From: Rhizobium leguminosarum
Lineage (GTDB): Bacteria > Pseudomonadota > Alphaproteobacteria > Rhizobiales > Rhizobiaceae
Direction of reading: 5' to 3'
Length of the DNA: 64,000 nucleotides
Assembly: GCF_001679785.1 (NCBI RefSeq)
Contig: NZ_CP016293.1
Location: 124,001 to 188,000, forward strand
Shown here: positions 1-8,553 of the stretch, one piece after another
How the letters are laid out: every line of letters begins with the position of its first letter
Position numbering within the stretch: position 1 is the stretch's first letter
Translations under genes and position numbers: made by a program
Notes under the pieces: generated by a model
What the model saw: only the letters and a program-made list of their open reading frames with translations
What the model was told of the DNA's origin: nothing
Database searches by the model: none

Positions 1-1
1 G

Positions 2-1471
2 ATCGACGACGCCGAGATGCTGAAAGTGCGCGGCGGCGAGATCGGCATGATCTTCCAGAACCCGACCAGCCATCTCGACCCGGTGATGCGGATCGGAGAT
101 CAGATCGCCGAGGGCATCCGCTATCACCAGGGCCTCGGCGCCCGCGAGGCCCGCGCCGCGGCGACGGAAATCCTGGCGCAGGTCGGCTTCCCCGATCCGA
201 AGCGCCAGTACGATAGCTATCCGCACGAATTTTCCGGGGGCATGCGGCAGCGGGCGATGATCGGCGTGGCGTTGTCCTGCAATCCGAAGATCCTGATCGC
301 CGACGAGCCGACGACGGCGCTCGACGTGACTATCCAGGCGCAAATCCTGCGGCTGTTGATTGACATTCGCGATCGGCGCGGCCTGTCGATCATTCTGATC
401 ACCCACGATCTCGGTATAGTCGCCCAGACTTGCGACCGCATCGCCGTGCTGCGCGGCGGCAAGCTCATCGAAGAGGGGCCGAAGCGGACGATCCTGGCGC
501 GGCCGCAGCATCCCTATACGATCAATCTGATCAACAGCCACCCTTCCATACCGGGCGCGATATCAGCGCCGCTGCTCGAGATTGTCGAGGCCAGCCAACC
601 GGCGAGGCCATTGCTCGAAATCGATGATCTCCATGTGCGCTTCAGAGCCGGCGGCGCCCTGTTCAGGGGCGGTGCCAAGACAGTCAGCGCCGTTGCCGGC
701 GTCAGCCTGCAGATCATGCCGGGCGAGACGGTCGGCATCGTCGGCGAATCCGGCAGCGGCAAGAGCACGCTTGCCCGCGCCGTGCTCGGCCTCACACCGC
801 TTTCCTCGGGTCACGTCACCTTCGACGGCGTCGATCTGGCGCTGCAGAAAAGCGCTGGTCTGGCAAAGCTCAGGCGCGAGACGGCGATGGTCTTCCAGGA
901 CCCCTACAACGCGCTCAATCCGCGGCTGACGATCGGGCAAATGCTGGCCGAGGTGCTGAAGGTGCAGGGCAAGGTCGCCAAGGCCGATATTCCGGCGCGG
1001 ATCGACGCGCTGCTCGATCTCGTCGGCCTCGAACGCGAATTCGCCGGCCGCAAACCGCGCAGCATGAGCGGCGGCCAGTGCCAGCGCGCCGGCATTGCTC
1101 GAGCCCTCGCCGTCGATCCGAAGCTGATCATCGCCGACGAATGCGTGGCGGCCCTCGACGTCACCATCCAGGCGCAGATCATCGAGCTCTTCCGCGAGCT
1201 CACGGCGAAGATGAACCTCACGCTGATCTTCATCGCCCATGACCTCGCAATCGTCCGCAATCTCTGCGAACGCGTCGTCGTGATGTATCGCGGCGAGATC
1301 GTCGAGGAAGGTCGCTCCGAAGAAGTCTTCGCGCGGCCGAAACATCCCTATACGGCGGCGCTGATCGCCGCCATTCCCGACATCGATCCTGACAAGCGGC
1401 TGCTGCAAGGCGCCGACGGCAAGGACGATCCGCATTCGATGCCGATTCAATCAATCAAACGCATGCCATAA
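2..1471 (+). CDS. Peptide-type ABC importer ATPase, two fused nucleotide-binding domains (5' end outside window)
   Basis: Powers a DppABCDF/GsiA-type importer from the inner face of the cytoplasmic membrane. The frame is already open at base 2, so the N-terminus with the first Walker A lies upstream of the window. Domain 1 is visible from its Q-loop (MIFQNP, near base 48) through signature FSGGMRQR (near 231) and Walker B ADEPTTALD (near 298). Domain 2 has Walker A GESGSGKS (743-766), signature MSGGQCQR (from 1064) and Walker B ADECVAALD, in which the usual Pro is Cys but the catalytic Glu is kept. Both domains end in an HPYT-containing tail typical of oligopeptide transporters. The binding-protein gene starts 19 bases downstream, so the two are probably co-transcribed. 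The substrate cannot be read from the sequence. Confidence 0.9.
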   Translation: MDDAEMLKVRGGEIGMIFQNPTSHLDPVMRIGDQIAEGIRYHQGLGAREARAAATEILAQVGFPDPKRQYDSYPHEFSGGMRQRAMIGVALSCNPKILIADEPTTALDVTIQAQILRLLIDIRDRRGLSIILITHDLGIVAQTCDRIAVLRGGKLIEEGPKRTILARPQHPYTINLINSHPSIPGAISAPLLEIVEASQPARPLLEIDDLHVRFRAGGALFRGGAKTVSAVAGVSLQIMPGETVGIVGESGSGKSTLARAVLGLTPLSSGHVTFDGVDLALQKSAGLAKLRRETAMVFQDPYNALNPRLTIGQMLAEVLKVQGKVAKADIPARIDALLDLVGLEREFAGRKPRSMSGGQCQRAGIARALAVDPKLIIADECVAALDVTIQAQIIELFRELTAKMNLTLIFIAHDLAIVRNLCERVVVMYRGEIVEEGRSEEVFARPKHPYTAALIAAIPDIDPDKRLLQGADGKDDPHSMPIQSIKRMP

Positions 1472-1490
1472 CAACGAAGGGAACGAACAC

Positions 1491-3005
1491 ATGACAAACA
1501 GGTGGAAATCAATCGGGCTTGCAGCCTTGCTCGCCGGTCTGACGCTCAGCGCAAGCTATGCCGAGGCCGCCGGTGTACTCACCATCGGCCGCCGCGAGGA
1601 TTCGACGACATTCGATCCGATCAAGACCGCGCAGAACATCGACAACTGGGTGTTCTCCAACGTCTACGACGTGCTGATCCGCGTCGACAAGACGGGCACG
1701 AAACTGGAGCCGGGTCTTGCCGAAAGCTGGACCACCTCGGATGACGGGCTGACCTACACGTTCAAGATCCGCGACGCAAAATTCTCGGACGGTTCGCCGC
1801 TGACGGCGGAAGACGCGGCCTACAGCCTGCTGCGCATTCGCGATGACGCAGCCTCGCTCTGGAGCGATTCCTACAAAGTGATCGACACGGCCCTGGCGGC
1901 CGACGCGCACACGCTGACGATCAAGCTCAAGAACCAGTCCGCGCCGTTCCTTTCGACGCTGGCGCTACCGAATGCCTCCGTTATCTCCAAAAAGGGCATG
2001 GAATCGCTGGGCGCCGATGCCTATGGAGAAAAGCCGATCGCATCCGGTGCCTTCGTGGTCGAGGAATGGCGTCGCGGCGACCGTGTCATTCTCAAGAAGA
2101 ACCCGAATTTCTGGCAGGCCGACCGCGTCAAGCTCGACGGCGTCGAGTGGATCTCGGTGCCTGACGACAACACCCGCATGCTGAACGTTCAGGCCGGCGA
2201 GCTGGATACGGCGATCTTCGTGCCGTTCTCTCGCGTCGAGGAGTTGAAGAAGGACCCGAACCTCAATGTCGACATCGACGCCTCGACCCGCGAGGATCAT
2301 CTCCTGATCAACCATGCGCATGGCGATCTCGGCAAGAAGGAAGTGCGCCAGGCGCTCGATATGGCGATCGACAAGAAGGCGATCGTCGATACCGTCACCT
2401 TTGGCCAGGGCACGGTCGCCAACTCTTATATTCCGAAGGGTGCGCTCTACCATTACGCCGAGAACCTGCAGCGCCCCTACGATCCTGAGAAGGCCAAGAA
2501 GATGCTGGCGGATGCCGGTGTCTCCAACTTGACGCTGAACTATCTCATCCGCGCCGGCGACGAAGTGGACGAGCAGACGGCAGTGCTTGTGCAGCAACAG
2601 CTTGCCAAGGCCGGCATCGTGGCGAACCTGCAGAAGGTCGATCCAAGCCAGGAATGGGATATGACGGTTGCCGGTGATTACGACATCTCGGTCAACTACT
2701 GGACGAACGACATTCTCGATCCGGACCAGAAGACAACCTTCGTTCTCGGCCACGATTCCAATAACAACTATCTGACCAACTACAAAAACGAGGCGGTGAA
2801 GGAACTGGTCGCCAAGGCCCGTCTCGAGCTCGACCCGAAGAAGCGCGAACAGATGTATGTCGATCTGCAGAAGATGGCAAAGGACGACGTCAACTGGATC
2901 GACCTCTATTACAGCCCCTATATCAACGTCTCGCGCAAGAATATCGAGAACTTCTATCAGAACCCGCTTGGCCGCTTCTTCCTGGAAGACACGGTCAAGA
3001 ACTGA
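1491..3005 (+). CDS. ABC importer substrate-binding protein, family 5 (DppA/peptide type)
   Basis: Periplasmic binding protein of 504 residues, the usual length for the DppA/OppA/NikA family. It has an N-terminal signal peptide (basic MTNRWK, hydrophobic stretch, Ala-rich cleavage region around residue 27), followed by the family opening in which a mature domain starts near VLTIGRR and contains DPIKT and LEPGLAESW. The ATG is preceded by AAGGGA at a good distance. It follows the fused ATPase gene directly and probably captures the substrate for that system. The family binds peptides, opines, nickel and some sugars, so the ligand is not assigned. A hairpin terminator lies just after the stop codon. 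Confidence 0.92.
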   Translation: MTNRWKSIGLAALLAGLTLSASYAEAAGVLTIGRREDSTTFDPIKTAQNIDNWVFSNVYDVLIRVDKTGTKLEPGLAESWTTSDDGLTYTFKIRDAKFSDGSPLTAEDAAYSLLRIRDDAASLWSDSYKVIDTALAADAHTLTIKLKNQSAPFLSTLALPNASVISKKGMESLGADAYGEKPIASGAFVVEEWRRGDRVILKKNPNFWQADRVKLDGVEWISVPDDNTRMLNVQAGELDTAIFVPFSRVEELKKDPNLNVDIDASTREDHLLINHAHGDLGKKEVRQALDMAIDKKAIVDTVTFGQGTVANSYIPKGALYHYAENLQRPYDPEKAKKMLADAGVSNLTLNYLIRAGDEVDEQTAVLVQQQLAKAGIVANLQKVDPSQEWDMTVAGDYDISVNYWTNDILDPDQKTTFVLGHDSNNNYLTNYKNEAVKELVAKARLELDPKKREQMYVDLQKMAKDDVNWIDLYYSPYINVSRKNIENFYQNPLGRFFLEDTVKN

Positions 3006-3022
3006 GTTTGGGCAGCATGCAG

Positions 3023-3053
3023 AAGCTCCGTCGCCGTAAAGGCGGCGGAGCTT
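3023..3053 (+). terminator. Hairpin terminator after the peptide-type binding protein gene
   Basis: A 13-bp stem, AAGCTCCGTCGCC against GGCGGCGGAGCTT with one G-U pair, closes a GTAAA loop and is followed by CATTTATT. It lies 18 bases after the binding-protein stop and between convergent genes, so it probably ends transcription of the operon entering from the left edge. Confidence 0.75.
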
Positions 3054-3089
3054 CATTTATTGCTGCGACATTTGGCTGGGGCCGCTTGC

Positions 3090-3965
3090 TTACTCGGCGG
3101 CCGCGAGCTTGTCCTGCGTCCTGGTGTCGAAGTCGCTGGCGTCGTGGCGCTCGTGCAACTGGCTAGAGGGCTCGCCGGAGAGGCGGTTGACCATCCGGCC
3201 GCGTTGTACGGCCGGCCTGCTATGGATGGCGTCGGCCCAGCGCAGCACGTTCTTATAGTCCTCGACCTGCAGAAACTCGGCCGCGCCGTAGGTCCAGCCC
3301 TTCACCAACCCGCCATACCACGGCCAGACGGCAATATCGGCGATCGTATATTGGCTGCCTGCCAGATACTCGCTTTCGGCAAGGCGACGATCCAGCACGT
3401 CGAGCTGACGCTTCACTTCCATGGCGAAGCGGTCGATCGCATATTCGATCTTCGTCGGCGCATAGGCGTAGAAATGGCCGAAGCCGCCGCCAAGATAAGG
3501 CGCGCTTCCCATCTGCCAGAACAGCCATGACAGGCATTCGGCCCGCGCGCTCGGCTCGGTCGGCAGGAAGGCGCCGAATTTTTCGGCGAGGTAGGTCAGG
3601 ATCGCACCGGATTCGAAGACACGAATCGGCTTTGGCCCGCTGCGGTCCATCAGCGCCGGTATCTTGGAATTGGGATTGACTGCGACGAAGCCGCTTCCGA
3701 ACTGATCGCCATCGCCGATCTTGATCAGCCATGCATCATATTCGGCACCGCTATGGCCAAGCGCCAGCAGTTCCTCGAGCATGATTGTGACCTTCTGGCC
3801 GTTCGGCGTTCCGAGCGAATAGAGCTGCAACGGATGGCGGCCGATCGGAAGCTCCTTGTCATGCGTCGGTCCCGCGATCGGGCGATTGATGCTGGCGAAC
3901 TGGCCGCCATTCGCCTTGTTCCAGGTCCAGACCTTCGGGGGTGTATAATCGGGAGAACCGCTCAT
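3090..3965 (-). CDS. yghU: Glutathione S-transferase family protein, YghU type (glutathione-dependent disulfide reductase)
   Basis: Cytoplasmic thioredoxin-fold/alpha-helical two-domain protein of 291 residues, matching the length of E. coli YghU, which reduces organic disulfides with glutathione. The long N-terminal arm (TPPKVWTWNKANGG) before the thioredoxin-like domain is characteristic of the YghU/YfcG branch. The glutathione-binding stretch NPNSKIPAL and the ESGAIL motif sit around residues 135-165. AGGAG lies 8 bases before the ATG. It is a single gene, convergent with the preceding operon. The family call is firm; the physiological substrate is not known. Confidence 0.9.
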   Translation of the reverse strand: MSGSPDYTPPKVWTWNKANGGQFASINRPIAGPTHDKELPIGRHPLQLYSLGTPNGQKVTIMLEELLALGHSGAEYDAWLIKIGDGDQFGSGFVAVNPNSKIPALMDRSGPKPIRVFESGAILTYLAEKFGAFLPTEPSARAECLSWLFWQMGSAPYLGGGFGHFYAYAPTKIEYAIDRFAMEVKRQLDVLDRRLAESEYLAGSQYTIADIAVWPWYGGLVKGWTYGAAEFLQVEDYKNVLRWADAIHSRPAVQRGRMVNRLSGEPSSQLHERHDASDFDTRTQDKLAAAE

Positions 3966-4120
3966 CTTTCAAACTCCTGGCATTGATAGGACAGAGCGCG
4001 ACGCCAGTTGGGCTGCCGCATTTTTCCTGACATAGCAGAGGCGACGAGGTTTTGTCACAGGTGTCGGCGCGGTTTCACGCAATCGTCAGAGCCTTGGCAA
4101 AGCTGAAGAAAACGGCCGCT

Positions 4121-5203
4121 TCAGACATCCGCCTCGGGAAGACGCCTGCCCGTCGCGGCTGAAAACAGATGTTCGCTGGCAGCCCGCAAGGCAAAGCGGA
4201 TCGTGTCGCCGGGCTTTACGGCAATGCGCTCGCGAAACAGCATGTTGACGTTTTCGCCCTCGATCCGGGCGATGACCTGCGTCTCCGAGCCTGTTGGCTC
4301 GACGACGATGACCTTTGCCGGCGTTCCGCCTTCGTCGGCGATGACGAACTGTTCCGGTCTGATGCCGTAGATGAGTTCATCGCCGGGATCTGCGGACCCA
4401 GGACGCAGCGATAGCGGCATGGCGACGCCGCTGTCGGTGCGGAAGATCGAAGGGGCGTCGGCCTGGATGCGGCCCTTGAGCAGGTTCATCGCCGGCATGC
4501 CGATGAAACCGGCGACGAAGGTGGTTGAGGGCCGATCATAGATCTCCAACGGCGTTCCGATCTGCTCGACGATGCCGTCATGCATGACGACGATGCGGTC
4601 GGCCATGGTCATCGCCTCGGTCTGGTCATGGGTGACATAAACGGTGGTGATCTTTAGTCGCTGGTGAAGCTCCTTGATCTCGGCGCGCATCGCTACGCGC
4701 AGCTTGGCGTCGAGATTGGAAAGCGGTTCGTCGAAGAGGAACACCTTCGGATCGCGTACGATCGCGCGGCCCATGGCGACGCGCTGACGCTGGCCGCCTG
4801 AGAGATGGCGCGGGTGGCGGTCGAGATAAGGCTCCAGCGCCAGGATTTTTGCAGCTGACTGCACCCGGCGGCCGATCTCGTCTCTGGCCGTACCGCGCAG
4901 CTTCAGGGAAAAGCCCATATTCTCGGCCACCGTCAGATGCGGATAGAGCGCATAGCTCTGGAACACCATGGCAATGTCGCGCTCCTTCGACGCCAGGTCG
5001 TTGACCATGCGACCGCCAATCGAAAGCCGGCCGCCCGAGATCGTCTCCAGGCCGGCGATCATGCGCAACAGCGTGGACTTGCCGCAGCCGGACGGTCCGA
5101 CGAGCACGATGAATTCGCCATCCTCGATATCGATATCGACGCCGTGGATGACCGGCAGGTTGCCGTAGGACTTGCCGATGTTGTGAAGCGCAATCGACGC
5201 CAT
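4121..5203 (-). CDS. Sugar-type ABC importer ATPase (UgpC/MalK-like)
   Basis: ATPase of 360 residues from the MalK/UgpC group: Walker A GPSGCGKST at 36-44, signature LSGGQRQR at 134-141, Walker B FLFDEP at about 155-160, then a C-terminal TOBE-type regulatory region. The frame can be extended to 5254, but the ATG at 5203 (MASIALHNIG) has a G-rich ribosome-binding site and matches the family N-terminus. It is the last gene of the minus-strand run that starts with the binding protein at 9807, so it very likely energises that transporter. The substrate is a sugar or polyol by family, not by direct evidence. Confidence 0.9.
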   Translation of the reverse strand: MASIALHNIGKSYGNLPVIHGVDIDIEDGEFIVLVGPSGCGKSTLLRMIAGLETISGGRLSIGGRMVNDLASKERDIAMVFQSYALYPHLTVAENMGFSLKLRGTARDEIGRRVQSAAKILALEPYLDRHPRHLSGGQRQRVAMGRAIVRDPKVFLFDEPLSNLDAKLRVAMRAEIKELHQRLKITTVYVTHDQTEAMTMADRIVVMHDGIVEQIGTPLEIYDRPSTTFVAGFIGMPAMNLLKGRIQADAPSIFRTDSGVAMPLSLRPGSADPGDELIYGIRPEQFVIADEGGTPAKVIVVEPTGSETQVIARIEGENVNMLFRERIAVKPGDTIRFALRAASEHLFSAATGRRLPEADV

Positions 5204-5231
5204 GATATTCCCCCCCGAGAACAGGATGATT

Positions 5232-5612
5232 TCAGGCCGCGCCCTCGCCTTCATGATTGACCGCCGTCCTGGTGCCGGAGGAGAACATGATCAGCGCGAA
5301 GAGCGGTTCGGTGCCGAGCGCGCGCGCCCAGTGACGGACATTGCGGGGAATCCGGATCGCGTCGCCGGCTTCGAGCCGATAGAGCGCATCGCCGAGCTTG
5401 TGCTCGCAATTGCCGGAAACGACGTAGAGGATTTCCTCGCAATCGGGATGCGAATGCAGCTGGTTGCGCTCGCCGGGATTGATGCGGCAGGTGCCGAATG
5501 TCATCTCGGCGCCGGGCGTGCCGTCGCCGGTGATCTTCCAGTTGAGTTCGCCCCAGGTGGTCGGCATGAATTCGCCGTCGGCTTTCCTGAAAATGACATC
5601 GCTATCGCTCAA
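5232..5612 (-). CDS. Small cupin-domain protein (TTG start)
   Basis: Single-domain cupin of about 126 residues. The conserved cupin metal motif is visible as HSHPDCEEILYVVSG, with a second motif around PRNVRHWARAL. Such proteins are small beta-barrel sugar isomerases, epimerases or ligand sensors. The start chosen is TTG at 5612 because GGAGGGA lies just upstream and it falls right after the stop of the oxidoreductase gene; an ATG at 5654 would overlap that gene. It sits inside the transporter operon between a Gfo/Idh/MocA enzyme and the ATPase, which suggests a role on the imported sugar. The reaction is unknown. Confidence 0.8.
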   Translation of the reverse strand: MSDSDVIFRKADGEFMPTTWGELNWKITGDGTPGAEMTFGTCRINPGERNQLHSHPDCEEILYVVSGNCEHKLGDALYRLEAGDAIRIPRNVRHWARALGTEPLFALIMFSSGTRTAVNHEGEGAA

Positions 5613-5628
5613 GGCTGTCCCTCCCCTG

Positions 5629-6720
5629 TCAGAGATTGGTGGTGACGCCGGCATCCGTGCGTCTGTAAAATTCGAAGAGTTTCATGATCTCGCGGGCGAT
5701 TTCGAGCGTACCCCTTGATATCGGCGTGCCGGAGAGGATCGCATCCGTCAGATGCAGGATTTCGGGCACATAGCCGAGATAGAAGAGGTTGTTGTTGTAG
5801 AGCTGGCCGAGCGAATGCTCCGGCTCGTAGAACAGCGCCGCATTCTCGTCCGGCTGGATGAAGCTCGCGGCGCGGCCATAGGACGGCAGGTCGGCCTTGC
5901 GGAAGTAGGTAAGCCGGCTGCCGTTTTCGACGATGGCGTTGGCGCCTTCGCCGATGATTTCGACCCGCTCGAAGATGCTGCTGCCGGACTGTCCGGCGGC
6001 AAGGTGCAGCGTGCCGATCGCGCCGGAGCGGAAGCGCAGGCTGGTAACGGTCGCGCCCGTCAGCGCTTCCCATTCATAACCAGCGCGTTCGATCTCTCCG
6101 CCGAGGAAGTTCAGGATCGCTCCCGGATGGTAGATGTGGTCGAGGAAGCTCTGCATCTTGACGAGATCGGCGCGGTCTTCCTGGCCCGGCAGGCTTTGCG
6201 GATAGCGGACATTGATCGAGGTGAGCCGGCCGAAACCGGGCGAGCCGATCAGATCCCTCAGTTTCTCGATGGTCGGGAAGAAGGTCTTCTTGAGACCGGT
6301 CATCACCATGCGGCCGGCCGCTGCACTTGCCGCCTGCAGTCTTTCGATATCCTCAAGGCTTGCCGCCGTCGGCTTCTCCATCCAGACGTGCGCGCCCGAT
6401 GCAAGTGCGTCGAGTGCCAGATCGGTCGCCTGCACCCGGCCGTCCGGATGATAGGCGGTGACGATAAAGATCAGTTCCGGCTTTTCCTGCTCCAGCATCT
6501 CGCGATGATCGGTATAGGCTTTGCCCGCGCCGAAGAGCTTGGCGAATTTTTCAGCACGGCCGATATCGAGATCGCAGATGCCGGCGAGTTCGACCGGTGC
6601 ATAACGCAGCGCCGGATAGACATTCCGATAGGCATGGCCGCCGGCGCCGATGAAGCAGGCCTTGATGCGGTGGTCGAATTCGAAGTTGTAGCGGATTTCC
6701 CGCTGGACATGATGCGACAT
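5629..6720 (-). CDS. Gfo/Idh/MocA-family NAD(P)-dependent oxidoreductase
   Basis: Sugar or polyol dehydrogenase-like protein of 363 residues. The N-terminal Rossmann fold shows a glycine-rich loop (FIGAGGHA, residues 23-30), and the family lysine motif EKP is at 115-117 (WMEKPTAAS); the C-terminal alpha/beta domain is complete. It starts 2 bases from the stop of the preceding permease gene, so translation is probably coupled. The context (sugar ABC importer and cupin) points to oxidation of the imported carbohydrate. No residue set identifies the substrate. Confidence 0.88.
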   Translation of the reverse strand: MSHHVQREIRYNFEFDHRIKACFIGAGGHAYRNVYPALRYAPVELAGICDLDIGRAEKFAKLFGAGKAYTDHREMLEQEKPELIFIVTAYHPDGRVQATDLALDALASGAHVWMEKPTAASLEDIERLQAASAAAGRMVMTGLKKTFFPTIEKLRDLIGSPGFGRLTSINVRYPQSLPGQEDRADLVKMQSFLDHIYHPGAILNFLGGEIERAGYEWEALTGATVTSLRFRSGAIGTLHLAAGQSGSSIFERVEIIGEGANAIVENGSRLTYFRKADLPSYGRAASFIQPDENAALFYEPEHSLGQLYNNNLFYLGYVPEILHLTDAILSGTPISRGTLEIAREIMKLFEFYRRTDAGVTTNL

Positions 6721-6722
6721 GG

Positions 6723-7550
6723 TCAGCCCTTGATTGCTCCCTGGGTCAGCCCCTCGGTGAAGCGGCGCTGCATCAGGATATAGAGAAGAATGATCGGCAG
6801 GAATGAAATGACGGTCCCGGAAAAGACCAGGCGGTAATCAGACGCATAGGTGCTGGCGAAACGAACGAGCCCGAGCGGCAGCGTCTGCACCTCTGGGCTG
6901 ATCAACACGATCAGCGGCAGAAAGAAGTCGTTCCAGGTGGAGAGGGCGCTGATGATGACGAGCGCCTGCACCGCCGGCGTGGAGATCGGCAGGAAGACCT
7001 TGGTGAGGATCTGGAAATGCGAGGCGCCGTCGATCTTGGCGGCCTCGATCAGTTCATCAGGCACGCCGACGAAGAAACTCCGCATCAGGAATATGCCGAA
7101 GGGAATGCCGTTGCTCACCTGCACCAGCACGATGCCGGTCAGCGTGTTGACGAGATTGAGCCCGAAGAGCACCTGGTAGAGCGGAATGACGATCGCTTGG
7201 ACCGGCACGGTCAAGCCGAGAATGAAGGCGTAGAACAGCCATTCCCGGCCGGGAAAACGGATCTTGGCGAGCGCATAGCCGGCCGGCGCACAGGTGATCA
7301 GCGAAAGAACGACGACGCCGATGAGATTGATGAGGCTGTTGCCGACAAGATCTCCGAACCCGCCGATCTGCCATGCGTCGAGATAGTTCCGCCACATCAG
7401 GTCGGCGGGCCAGGTGAAGGGGTCGGCCTGGCCAATCTCGGCCTCGGTCTTGAAACTCGAGATCACCAGCCAGACGAAGGGGGCAAGGATCAGGATCAGC
7501 GCCGGGGTCAGCGCCAGCGCCATCGGCCATTCGCGGTTGCGGACGCTCAT
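6723..7550 (-). CDS. Carbohydrate ABC importer permease, MalG/UgpE type
   Basis: Inner-membrane permease of 275 residues with about six hydrophobic segments. The cytoplasmic EAA loop that docks the ATPase is EAAKIDGAS at residues 169-177. Its ATG overlaps the stop of the upstream permease gene in an ATGA arrangement at 7547-7550, typical of tightly coupled permease pairs. It pairs with the 7547-8461 permease and the ATPase at 4121-5203. Confidence 0.9.
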   Translation of the reverse strand: MSVRNREWPMALALTPALILILAPFVWLVISSFKTEAEIGQADPFTWPADLMWRNYLDAWQIGGFGDLVGNSLINLIGVVVLSLITCAPAGYALAKIRFPGREWLFYAFILGLTVPVQAIVIPLYQVLFGLNLVNTLTGIVLVQVSNGIPFGIFLMRSFFVGVPDELIEAAKIDGASHFQILTKVFLPISTPAVQALVIISALSTWNDFFLPLIVLISPEVQTLPLGLVRFASTYASDYRLVFSGTVISFLPIILLYILMQRRFTEGLTQGAIKG

Positions 7551-8461
7551 TGGGAAATCCTCGCGCGCCAGCGGTTGAAGACGATGGTGATGGTGATCGC
7601 AAGCAGGCTGAGCAGGATGCAGAGCACTGCCGCAAGCCCGTGATCCTGGGACTGGAAGGCAAGTCGATAGATGTAGGTGGTGATCAGTTCGCTCTGGTAG
7701 AACGGCCCGCCATTGGTCATGACGTAGACCGTGGCGAAGCCCTTCAGCCCGTTGATCATCGCCAGCGAGACGACGAAGGTCGTGACCTCGCGAAGCCCCG
7801 GCAGCGTCACGTAGATCAGCTTCTGGAAGGCGTCGGCGCCGTCCACTTCCGCTGCGTCATAGAGCGAGCGGTCGATATTCTGCAGGCCGGCGATGAAGAG
7901 CAGCATGTAAAGGCCGAAACCCTGCCAAGAGCTTGCGACATTGACGGAAAGGAGCACCAAGGCGGGATCGGAAAGCCAGCCTTGCGTAAAGGCGCCGAGC
8001 CCGACCTGCGTCAGGGCGGTATTCAGCAGGCCGAAGAACGGATCGTAGATATTGGCCCAGATGACGCCCACCACTGCCAGCGACACCAGATGCGGCAGGA
8101 AGAAGGCGGTGCGGAAGAAGACCTGGGTGATCCGCAGCCTGCTGACGGCAAGCGCCAACAGCAGGCCGAGCCCGCCTGCCATCACCACATGATAGGCCAG
8201 CCAGAGGAAGGTATGGACGAGGCTCTTCCAGACGATCGGATCGTATACGGCCTTGGCATAGTTGTCGAAGCCGACGAAGCTAGCGGAAGTATTGAAGCCG
8301 GCGGAGCTGTTGAAGCTCAGCCAGAAGGTGGCGGCGATCGGCAGCAGGGTGAAGACGGCATAAAGGGCAAGCGCCGGCGCCATCAGCCACAATGCGGTGC
8401 CGGCATCGCCATCGGATGAGCCATCAGATGAGGCAGCCCTGGCCGTCCGGCGTTCGGACAT
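7547..8461 (-). CDS. Carbohydrate ABC importer permease, MalF/UgpA type
   Basis: First permease of the pair, 304 residues from the ATG at 8461, with about six transmembrane segments beginning near LWLMAPALALYAVF and an EAA loop around DAAEVDGAD. The start is uncertain: a GTG at 8554, overlapping the binding-protein stop as TAGTG and preceded by GAGG at 7 bases, would add 31 residues (335 in all) and would couple it to the upstream gene. The shorter form is given because it matches the usual family length. The next gene overlaps its stop by 4 bases. Confidence 0.87.
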   Translation of the reverse strand: MSERRTARAASSDGSSDGDAGTALWLMAPALALYAVFTLLPIAATFWLSFNSSAGFNTSASFVGFDNYAKAVYDPIVWKSLVHTFLWLAYHVVMAGGLGLLLALAVSRLRITQVFFRTAFFLPHLVSLAVVGVIWANIYDPFFGLLNTALTQVGLGAFTQGWLSDPALVLLSVNVASSWQGFGLYMLLFIAGLQNIDRSLYDAAEVDGADAFQKLIYVTLPGLREVTTFVVSLAMINGLKGFATVYVMTNGGPFYQSELITTYIYRLAFQSQDHGLAAVLCILLSLLAITITIVFNRWRARISQ

Positions 8462-8553
8462 ACGGGCTGATAGGCCGCCCGTATGTCCCGCCACGGCAGA
8501 CGCATCCCTGAGAGGAGCCACGACCTTGCTTCCGGGCGTTTCGCGAATAACCA

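Noticed and set aside
4103..4124. Terminator overlapping the ATPase stop
   Set aside because: CTGAAG/CTTCAG is only a 6-bp stem with a 10-base loop and runs into the stop codon; too weak to annotate.
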